A program made the position numbers and the translations under genes. DNA of 5,873 bases from Bryobacteraceae bacterium (lineage in GTDB: Bacteria; Acidobacteriota; Terriglobia; Bryobacterales; Bryobacteraceae), in the NCBI GenBank assembly GCA_030039005.1, contig JASHQT010000449.1:1-5873 (forward strand), written 5' to 3'. Shown one piece after another: positions 1-5,873 of this stretch (its first letter is position 1; each line of letters starts with the position of its first letter). A model generated the notes under the pieces. It was not told the DNA's origin and searched no databases. It worked only from the letters and a program-made list of their open reading frames with translations.

Positions 1-1182
<1,182 letters not shown>

Positions 1183-1200
1183 GGCGCGATTAGTGTTCCG

Positions 1201-1206
1201 AGTATA
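1201..1206 (-). promoter_or_regulatory. Possible -10 box for the radical SAM gene
   Basis: On the minus strand this reads TATACT, five of six matches to TATAAT. It would start transcription around 1194, about 12 nt before the ATG at 1182. No good -35 hexamer is present at 16-18 bp spacing, so this is a weak call. Confidence 0.25.
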
Positions 1207-1246
1207 AGACGGCCTGCATTAAAGAGGCTACACCATTGCGTTGAAG

Positions 1247-1281
1247 TGGGCGATTTCGCGTCCCGGTGGGGATATCGCCCA
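1247..1281. repeat. Nested inverted repeat upstream of the radical SAM gene
   Basis: An 8-bp perfect stem, TGGGCGAT (1247-1254) with ATCGCCCA (1274-1281), encloses a 19-nt loop. The loop contains a second small stem, TCCC (1261-1264) with GGGA (1269-1272). It lies in the 232-bp gap between the exported-protein gene and the radical SAM gene, upstream of the possible -10 box. No T-run follows on either strand, so it does not look like an intrinsic terminator. It may be an operator or a structured RNA, or it may be chance. The rest of the gap (1183-1414) shows no gene I can support. Confidence 0.35.
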
Positions 1282-1414
1282 TCGAACGGGGTGTGGAAAA
1301 GCCGCCGTCCCATTGAAAATGAACGGTTTATTACCGGGAGAACACTAGGCTGCAATGTTCGGGTCCCGCTTTTCGCCTGGAATCGGTCACGCTACGAAAT
1401 CAAAACTACCACCT

Positions 1415-2443
1415 CTACTCTCCGGCGGCTAGCGATTGCAAATGTCGCATATGGGCAGCATCAGAACCGTCTCGGTATTCGAGCAGATCGGTCGAGATGC
1501 TGTCGTTACCCTGCGTCTCGAGTATGATGCCGGTCCTACCTTCCCCTAGATCGGCAACGTTGAGGATGCGTAGCTCGAAGTTCTGATCCGCTTCAATCGC
1601 GAGGATCCGAAGGGTCGGCGTCGCAGTAAACCACGCGCTCAAGGAGAAATCGGAGTCCGCCGGGACGCTGCCCGATTTCCATTGTACGGTTGCGTAGTAT
1701 CGGAGGCTTCCGTCGGCCACCTGAAACGACTGAACGGTAAAAGCTGGCGAGTGGCCCTCGGCTGTTCGGCGCTGTACCTCAGAGGCAATGGACCTCATTC
1801 GTTCGGTGAGCCGTGCGACCATCCGTGTTTGAAGATCGAATCGCACTGGATCATTCACCAGAGTTGCAAAGTGAGCGGGGATGCGAACGGGATGTCCCGG
1901 GCTTCGTTTAGTGCCGCAAACCGGCTCTCTGTGGGTCCGTACTGCATAAAAGTCGATGCCGGCGAGCAAGGGACAGTCCCCGATTACAGTTGCTAAGGCG
2001 CCGATGTACGAGTCGTTGCCTACCCCCTCATCGCCCTCAGTACCGACGAGCCTCGTCAATCTAACTCGGATTGCGTCGATCCCTGTAAGAACATCAAACT
2101 CCTCCCCTAGGGCGAAGCGGGATGCGCCGGGCTGCTGCAGAAAACTGGCAAGATAATTTGATGGGAGTTCAATTGGCGGGAAGATAGCGCTGACCGGTTG
2201 CACAAGGCGCCGCGCGTTACGCGGGACTGTGTTGTTGAATTTCACCGCATCGAAGTAAATAACCACTCGATTTCCGTCATAACGCGCGGCAATCCAAAAT
2301 GGCTCGCGGCTAGGTTGAGCAGCGAGGCAGCAAGGAACGGCCACCAAGGCCGTTACTAAGCCGAGCCTTTGGCGAGAAGGCCGCGATCTGGAACGAAGAG
2401 AAGCTGGCCTGCCCTCGAATCCGCCGAGGGCATTCAGATACAT
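1415..2443 (-). CDS. Exported protein of unknown function
   Basis: I do not recognise this family. From the ATG at 2443 it has 342 residues. The frame stays open upstream to a TTG at 2488 (357 residues), so the start is uncertain; neither has a convincing Shine-Dalgarno. A basic stretch (15-26) is followed by a hydrophobic core, GLVTALVAVPCCLAAQ (28-43), which looks like a signal peptide with a likely cut after LAA. The twin Cys does not form a good lipobox. The mature part has two further cysteines (157, 176) that could pair. A helical, Arg-rich stretch lies near 206-227, then beta-rich sequence. The end, around VADLGEGRTGIILET (296-310), resembles a degenerate FG-GAP/VCBS-type segment but lacks the usual Asp-rich loop. 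Codon use is looser than in neighbouring genes (TTA, CTA, AGA and AGG appear), which could mean a different origin. It is 79 bp behind the NHL gene on the same strand. That it is a gene is likely; its function is open. Confidence 0.65.
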   Translation of the reverse strand: MYLNALGGFEGRPASLRSRSRPSRQRLGLVTALVAVPCCLAAQPSREPFWIAARYDGNRVVIYFDAVKFNNTVPRNARRLVQPVSAIFPPIELPSNYLASFLQQPGASRFALGEEFDVLTGIDAIRVRLTRLVGTEGDEGVGNDSYIGALATVIGDCPLLAGIDFYAVRTHREPVCGTKRSPGHPVRIPAHFATLVNDPVRFDLQTRMVARLTERMRSIASEVQRRTAEGHSPAFTVQSFQVADGSLRYYATVQWKSGSVPADSDFSLSAWFTATPTLRILAIEADQNFELRILNVADLGEGRTGIILETQGNDSISTDLLEYRDGSDAAHMRHLQSLAAGE

Positions 2444-2498
2444 ACAATCGAGAATAGCACCGAGTTTGAGGAAATCCCCTAAGGGCAACGCCCCATCT

Positions 2499-2520
2499 GG
2501 TTAGATCTTTTTTGCTAACC
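2499..2520 (-). terminator. Small hairpin just after the NHL gene stop codon
   Basis: GGTTAG (2499-2504) and CTAACC (2515-2520) form a perfect 6-bp stem around a 10-nt A/T-rich loop, starting 2 bp past the NHL stop codon. The position suits an end-of-transcript element, but the stem is short and no T-run follows on the minus strand, so it is at best a weak terminator or an mRNA 3'-end stabiliser. Confidence 0.25.
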
Positions 2521-2522
2521 GC

Positions 2523-3770
2523 CTATCGCACTGGCACGAAGCGCTGCACGCGTTCGCCCGCGAACACCTCGCCCGTGTAGATGTTGCCCTTGGAATCCAC
2601 CGCTATCATATGCAATCCGTAGAACTGGCCGCCGTTTTCGCCCATGCTTCCCATCTGACTCACGATCTTGCCGTCTTCGCGGTTGAGAAAGTAAATGTGG
2701 TTGTTCGTGAGGTCGGAGATATAGAGGAACTTCTGCGCTTTGTCCGGCGAAAACATCACGCCGCCCGTGGAGCCGCCCACTCCGGTATGCGGCGCGATGA
2801 CGAATTCCTTCCGGTACGCGCCTTCTTTCGTCGTGACCTGAATACGATTCGCCATGCGGTCCGCGGCGTAGACCAGGCCGTCGTGGGAAATGTTGAGCGT
2901 CAAATGGCCGCGAAACTCCTTGGGCTCCGGACCGCCCGGAGTATAGGCGCGGTCCTTATCATCGGTGGTGATCTCGGAAAGCTTGTGCCCGTAGGCGCCC
3001 CAGCCGCGTTTGAACTTGAGCGTGTCGAGATCGAAGACCATCACGCGTCCGCCCAGGTAATTGTCAGCGGCGTAAAGCTCGTGCGCCGGTTCGTCCAGCC
3101 GGATCTCTTCGATGCCGCCGACGATCATCGGAGTAGTGGGAGGATACTTCTCGCGAAATGCCGCGACGGCCGCTTGCCGCGCCGCCACTGCCGCTGGATC
3201 GGGCCGTGGACGGCCGCCGGGCGGCGTGATGAATCCGGCCACCGGTCCTTGGCTGCCGCGGCCGGGAACGTGCGCCGATGTTAACGGCGCCTCCCCTCCC
3301 GAGTCTGGCGGACGCTCCGGCGTGCGCGGCACTTCCCCCACCACCTGACCGGTTTTCGGATCGTATTTGCGCACCGTGTCCTGCCCGATGTACACGAAGC
3401 CTTTGCTATCCACGGCCATCCCGTGTCCCTGCGGCGCATCGAAGGATCCGATGACGTCGCCATTGGCGTCGATGTGAATCATGGCCGGCGGGCGCACGCA
3501 ACAATCAGCCAGCGGAGGATTCAGCTCCGCTTCGAGTTCGATATCCGTGAGATCGTTGGGACGATTCAGCACCCAGACGTTGTCGTCTTTGTCGACGGCG
3601 AGGCCGGTGACGCCTCCCATCTTCCATTTGTTCGGCAGCGGCTTGGGCCAGGTCGGATCGAATCGGAACTTCGGCGCCGCCGTCTGCTGCGCGGCCAGAT
3701 AGAAACCCAGCGCGCCGATGACGCCGACCGTCGCCAGCGCGCGAATGCACGCAATCTTATGGCTGCTCAT
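2523..3770 (-). CDS. Secreted NHL-type six-bladed beta-propeller protein
   Basis: The product has 415 residues from the ATG at 3770, chosen because GGGAGG lies 4 nt upstream and a signal peptide follows at once (hydrophobic 12-27, likely cut near LAAQQ). An in-frame upstream start at 3812 would put 14 hydrophilic residues before it. The mature protein has NHL-like strand repeats: VTGLAVDKDDNVWVLNRP (54-71), GMAVDSKGFVYIG (117-129), a long middle part, and IAVDSKGNIYTGEV (389-402) closing with ERVQRF. Similar propellers include peptidyl-alpha-hydroxyglycine alpha-amidating lyase, but I see no basis for claiming that activity. Notable features are the adjacent Cys90-Cys91 in the segment ADCCVRPPAMIHID, typical of this secreted family, and a Pro/Ala/Gly-rich insertion at about 148-215 that breaks the propeller pattern and is probably a surface loop. 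It lies 45 bp behind the cytochrome gene on the same strand, so an operon is likely. The role is probably protein or ligand binding in the periplasm; the substrate is unknown. Confidence 0.85.
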   Translation of the reverse strand: MSSHKIACIRALATVGVIGALGFYLAAQQTAAPKFRFDPTWPKPLPNKWKMGGVTGLAVDKDDNVWVLNRPNDLTDIELEAELNPPLADCCVRPPAMIHIDANGDVIGSFDAPQGHGMAVDSKGFVYIGQDTVRKYDPKTGQVVGEVPRTPERPPDSGGEAPLTSAHVPGRGSQGPVAGFITPPGGRPRPDPAAVAARQAAVAAFREKYPPTTPMIVGGIEEIRLDEPAHELYAADNYLGGRVMVFDLDTLKFKRGWGAYGHKLSEITTDDKDRAYTPGGPEPKEFRGHLTLNISHDGLVYAADRMANRIQVTTKEGAYRKEFVIAPHTGVGGSTGGVMFSPDKAQKFLYISDLTNNHIYFLNREDGKIVSQMGSMGENGGQFYGLHMIAVDSKGNIYTGEVFAGERVQRFVPVR

Positions 3771-3773
3771 GGG

Positions 3774-3778
3774 ACCTC
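3774..3778 (-). promoter_or_regulatory. Ribosome binding site that fixes the NHL gene start
   Basis: The minus strand reads GGGAGGTCCC immediately before the ATG at 3770. The GGAGG core is 4-5 nt from the start, the best Shine-Dalgarno among the minus-strand genes here. It decides for 3770 over the in-frame start at 3812. Confidence 0.7.
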
Positions 3779-3789
3779 CCGTCTGGGAG

Positions 3790-3795
3790 ATTATA
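3790..3795 (-). promoter_or_regulatory. Possible -10 box for the NHL gene
   Basis: A perfect TATAAT on the minus strand sits in the 45-bp gap between the cytochrome stop and the NHL start. It would start transcription near 3783, just upstream of the Shine-Dalgarno. The -35 region at usual spacing is poor (TAGTAT at 17 bp). It could give the propeller gene a promoter of its own in addition to readthrough. Confidence 0.35.
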
Positions 3796-3815
3796 TGCCC
3801 GTGGCGCGGCAAATA

Positions 3816-4916
3816 CTAACGGCTGGTAGCCGGCCTCTGAAACCGCACGGTATCGATGGGCGCTAGGGGCTGGAGTTCGGTGAGCTGCATGTCGGATTTG
3901 CCATCGAGCCAGGTTACCTGCACTCGATGCGGCAACTTGACGCCGTTCGCGTCGCGATAATCGCTGTAATCCACTTGTGTGGGCGCCAGGCCGACGGGTG
4001 AATCATTGTAGCGGACCATTCGCGCGAGCAGCCCGGTTTTGCTGTCGAAATAAAGATTCACGGGAAACCGGCCGTCGGCAGTCCCTTGCAGCATCTGCAT
4101 CTCGCGGCCGTCGATGGTGACGGAGCCTTGGTCACGCCATTCCATCAACGCGCTCTTCAGTTGCGATGGAAACCACACCGCTGCATCGAGCTTCGCGCCA
4201 ATCAAATCGCCGCCTGTGAGTTCGATCAGCGGTGCCGGCCGTTCGGTCGCCGGACCGGCGATCCAGCCCGAGCTCCCGTCATAGGTTGTGATGCTGACGC
4301 CCGCCGCGGTGTGGATCACGATGCTGGTGCGATCCGGAGCCTGCGCGTAAAAATCCACTGGATACTTTTCGTCCTGATAGCCCTGGTACGTTCCTTTGGC
4401 GGTGAAACTGGTGAGCGCTGATATTCGCTCGGCGCTGCCTGCGGCCTGGACATATTTCGCTAGAACCACATCGGCCGAGCCAGTTTTTCGCACCGGCTCC
4501 CGCAGCTCATCCGGCTCTTTCACGGGCGGAGGCCCGTACAGATCAGCAAGATTCGGAGTGACGTCGGGACGTTCCACGCCGCGATGGCAGGAGTAACAAG
4601 TGATCTCGCGGTTGCCGCCGAAATAGGTTTTGTTGATCGCGTTCATCATCCCGAGCATGGCGCGCGCCTTGTTCTTACGCGGGTTGTCGTCCGCGTAGCG
4701 CGCCCAGCTTCCGCCGCTTTCGGCGCTGTGGCAATCCGTGCAGGTCTCGCCGAGCGACGCGGAGAAGAATCCCATGGTGGCCATGAACTGATCGACGGAA
4801 ATGCCCTTCAGCACGCGGACATTCTTGAACACTTGCTCGGCCGGCTGCGCGCCGGCTATTGCGGCGGCGAGCGCGAGCGCGGCTACGATGCCGCACGCCC
4901 TTTCAGCGGTCCTCAT
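3816..4916 (-). CDS. Secreted two-haem cytochrome c, reaction-centre-cytochrome type, with LolA-like C-terminal region
   Basis: The product has 366 residues from the ATG at 4916, which is followed directly by a signal peptide (hydrophobic 9-22, likely cut after AGA near 23). The frame continues upstream, and an ATG at 4934 adding six residues is also possible. Two c-type haem motifs are visible: CTDCH (59-63) and CYSCH (107-111). The spacing and surroundings (NVRVLKGISVDQFMATMGFF before the first; ARAMLGMMNAINKTYFGG before the second) match the cytochrome subunit family of photosynthetic reaction centres, reduced to two haems, with Met48 and Met87/90/91 as candidate axial ligands. Acidobacteria carry many such proteins without photosynthesis. 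From about 145 to the end the sequence is beta-rich, with TTYDGSSGWI (210-219) and NLYFDSKTGLLARMVRY (287-303), resembling LolA/LolB-type lipoprotein carriers. It is presumably a periplasmic electron carrier or sensor with a lipid- or protein-binding half. It is followed by the NHL gene and is divergent from the bicupin gene. The cytochrome part is confident; the C-terminal fold is inferred. Confidence 0.88.
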   Translation of the reverse strand: MRTAERACGIVAALALAAAIAGAQPAEQVFKNVRVLKGISVDQFMATMGFFSASLGETCTDCHSAESGGSWARYADDNPRKNKARAMLGMMNAINKTYFGGNREITCYSCHRGVERPDVTPNLADLYGPPPVKEPDELREPVRKTGSADVVLAKYVQAAGSAERISALTSFTAKGTYQGYQDEKYPVDFYAQAPDRTSIVIHTAAGVSITTYDGSSGWIAGPATERPAPLIELTGGDLIGAKLDAAVWFPSQLKSALMEWRDQGSVTIDGREMQMLQGTADGRFPVNLYFDSKTGLLARMVRYNDSPVGLAPTQVDYSDYRDANGVKLPHRVQVTWLDGKSDMQLTELQPLAPIDTVRFQRPATSR

Positions 4917-4920
4917 GGAA

Positions 4921-4926
4921 TAAAAT
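4921..4926 (+). promoter_or_regulatory. Possible -10 box giving a leaderless bicupin mRNA
   Basis: TAAAAT matches TATAAT at five of six positions and ends 6 nt before the ATG at 4933. Transcription starting about 7 nt downstream would begin at or next to the A of that ATG. No Shine-Dalgarno is visible at the usual distance, which fits a leaderless message. No clear -35 is present at 16-18 bp. Confidence 0.35.
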
Positions 4927-4932
4927 CTTCTC

Positions 4933-5649
4933 ATGTTGCGTCGCCCCGATAAAGCGCTGCTCCTGGTGAGCGCGTCACTGGTGTGGATTCCGCAGGCACT
5001 GGCACAAGCGCCCGATCCGCTGATCGCCGATCCACAGCATACGCATTTGGAAGTGCAGAACCAGTGGGTGCGCGTTTTTGAAGAGCACTTGGGGCCGCAC
5101 GAAACGATGCCCATGCACACGCATTCGGGGCCAGGCGCGCTGATTGTTTTTCTGACCAGCCGCAACAACAAGCTGGTCTATATCGATGGCTCGTCAAAAA
5201 CCTTTCAAAACCGCGCCGGCGAAGTGATGTGGGCCGCGCCGACCACCCACCGGTCCGAGAATCTGACCGGCGCGGAGTTCGCGGCGATTCAAATCGAGCC
5301 CAAGCCTGCGGCTAATGCTAAGCCGTTCCCTCAGGAAAGCATGGATGCCGTCACGGTAGACCCCGCGCATTATCGTGTCGTGTTCGAAAACCAATGGGTC
5401 CGGGCGATCGCTCTCACGGTCGGCCCGCATGAGAAGCTCAAAATGCATAAGCACCCAGCCACCGGCGCCGTCGTGGTGTTGCTGACCGATCAGGACATGC
5501 GCCAATATCACGCCGACGGCACGGCGCGCGAAAGCCACTACAAAGCGGGTACGGTCCGCTGGACTCCGCCCGATGCCGCGCATCAGGATGAGAATCTGAG
5601 CGACAATCCGTTTCGTCTGGTGCGCGTCGAAATCAAGCAGGCGCAGTAG
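4933..5649 (+). CDS. Secreted tandem cupin (bicupin) protein
   Basis: The product has 238 residues with a signal peptide (basic RR at 3-4, hydrophobic 8-20, likely cut after ALA at 24), which supports the ATG at 4933. Two cupin domains follow, apparently by internal duplication: QNQWVRVFEEHLGPHETMPMHTH (about 42-64) is matched by ENQWVRAIALTVGPHEKLKMHKH (about 152-174). Each has a two-His first motif (His62/His64; His172/His174) and a second motif with one His (His106; His217). The Glu usual in the first cupin motif is not seen in either, so each site could bind metal through three His. The enzymatic role, if any, is unknown; secreted small cupins of this kind are usually annotated only by fold. 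The gene starts 16 bp from the divergent cytochrome gene and is followed after 85 bp by an M24-like gene. The fold is confident, the function is not. Confidence 0.88.
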   Translation: MLRRPDKALLLVSASLVWIPQALAQAPDPLIADPQHTHLEVQNQWVRVFEEHLGPHETMPMHTHSGPGALIVFLTSRNNKLVYIDGSSKTFQNRAGEVMWAAPTTHRSENLTGAEFAAIQIEPKPAANAKPFPQESMDAVTVDPAHYRVVFENQWVRAIALTVGPHEKLKMHKHPATGAVVVLLTDQDMRQYHADGTARESHYKAGTVRWTPPDAAHQDENLSDNPFRLVRVEIKQAQ

Positions 5650-5650
5650 T

Positions 5651-5678
5651 GCATCCTCGCGGCGGCATCCTCGCGGCG
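5651..5678. repeat. Exact 14-bp tandem duplication
   Basis: GCATCCTCGCGGCG occurs twice head to tail (5651-5664 and 5665-5678), starting 2 bp after the bicupin stop and ending 2 bp before a TTGACA hexamer. It is probably a slippage duplication; it could also form a paired binding site. Confidence 0.8.
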
Positions 5679-5679
5679 G

Positions 5680-5685
5680 TTGACA
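5680..5685 (+). promoter_or_regulatory. Consensus -35 box upstream of the M24-like gene
   Basis: A perfect TTGACA. The best -10 is weak (TGAACT, 5704-5709, at 18 bp; only three matches to TATAAT). It could drive the downstream gene separately from the bicupin gene. Confidence 0.4.
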
Positions 5686-5723
5686 GGCCCGCGCGCTCTC
5701 TGATGAACTAAGCAATTCCAACG

Positions 5724-5728
5724 GGAGG
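5724..5728 (+). promoter_or_regulatory. Ribosome binding site for the TTG start at 5735
   Basis: GGAGG (within ACGGGAGGATATCT) sits 6 nt before TTG at 5735-5737. There is no ATG or GTG in frame at that distance, so it decides for the TTG start. Confidence 0.7.
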
Positions 5729-5734
5729 ATATCT

Positions 5735-5873
5735 TTGGCAAACGTCGGCGCCGTAGGTTTGGATTGGCAGCAGCGCGTCAATTGGGAGCGGTTGCGGAAA
5801 TACCGTCTGGAGCGGGCGCGCGAACGCATGAAGGCGCACGGTCTGGGCGCGCTGCTGCTGATGTATGACGAAA
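5735..5873 (+). CDS. Probable M24 peptidase/creatinase-family protein, N-terminus only
   Basis: Forty-six codons are visible, open to the right edge, beginning at a TTG with a strong Shine-Dalgarno 6 nt upstream. The visible part, with RLRKYRLERARERMKAHGLG (19-38) leading into ALLLMYDE (39-46), is typical of the creatinase-like N-terminal domain of Xaa-Pro peptidase-type M24 proteins: an Arg-rich helix, then a strand just before the usual N-(I/V)-RY segment. The catalytic pita-bread domain lies outside the window, so peptidase, creatinase and lyase-like members cannot be told apart. There is no signal peptide, so it is likely cytoplasmic, unlike the exported genes beside it. Confidence 0.6.
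   Translation, partial: MANVGAVGLDWQQRVNWERLRKYRLERARERMKAHGLGALLLMYDE

Noticed and set aside
2610..3284. Plus-strand open frame of 224 codons
   Set aside because: It is antisense to the NHL propeller and has the composition of a GC-rich shadow frame.
3771..3812. Upstream start of the NHL gene at 3812
   Set aside because: The ATG at 3770 has a strong Shine-Dalgarno and is followed directly by the signal peptide.
4917..5171. Upstream extension of the cytochrome reading frame to an early start at 5171
   Set aside because: It would run antisense through the bicupin signal peptide and first domain and bury the cytochrome's signal peptide 85 residues inside the protein.
5194..5829. Minus-strand open frame of 211 codons
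   Set aside because: It is antisense to the bicupin and crosses its stop, the tandem duplication and the ribosome binding site of the next gene; it has no recognisable domain.

Overview
The window looks like a chromosomal piece of a GC-rich soil bacterium, most likely an acidobacterium of the Solibacter/Bryobacter type. The basis is protein style rather than a marker gene. It carries a secreted two-haem cytochrome of the reaction-centre-cytochrome type joined to a lipoprotein-carrier-like C-terminal region, a secreted NHL beta-propeller protein with a Cys-Cys pair, a secreted tandem cupin, and an MJ0619/Tes-like radical SAM enzyme. That combination is what I would expect from Acidobacteriota. 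The taxonomic call is inference.

Layout. Four genes run on the minus strand. Read in their own direction they are: the secreted cytochrome (4916 to 3816); the NHL propeller 45 bp behind it (3770 to 2523), probably co-transcribed but with a perfect TATAAT in the gap; an unrecognised exported protein (start 2443 or 2488, end 1415) with looser codon use; and, after a 232-bp gap, the first 394 codons of a radical SAM enzyme that runs off the left edge. Two genes run on the plus strand. A secreted bicupin (4933-5649) starts divergently from the cytochrome with only 16 bp between the two ATGs. The first 46 codons of a probable M24 peptidase/creatinase-family protein (from a TTG at 5735, with a good ribosome binding site) run off the right edge.

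Function. Four of the six products are predicted to be exported to the periplasm or beyond. The cytochrome, propeller and bicupin would form a small cell-envelope group around a divergent promoter region. Their joint role cannot be read from the sequence. The gene with the most specific biology is the radical SAM enzyme. Its family includes the archaeal tetraether lipid synthase (Tes, MJ0619), and homologues in Acidobacteria have been linked to membrane-spanning lipids, so it could act in lipid tail-to-tail coupling. The window is cut before its C-terminal part.

I see no tRNA, rRNA, CRISPR array, insertion sequence or phage gene. Nothing in the window convincingly amounts to a new multi-gene system. 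The points most worth following up are the radical SAM subgroup, the 16-bp divergent start region with a possible leaderless bicupin mRNA, and the unrecognised exported protein.
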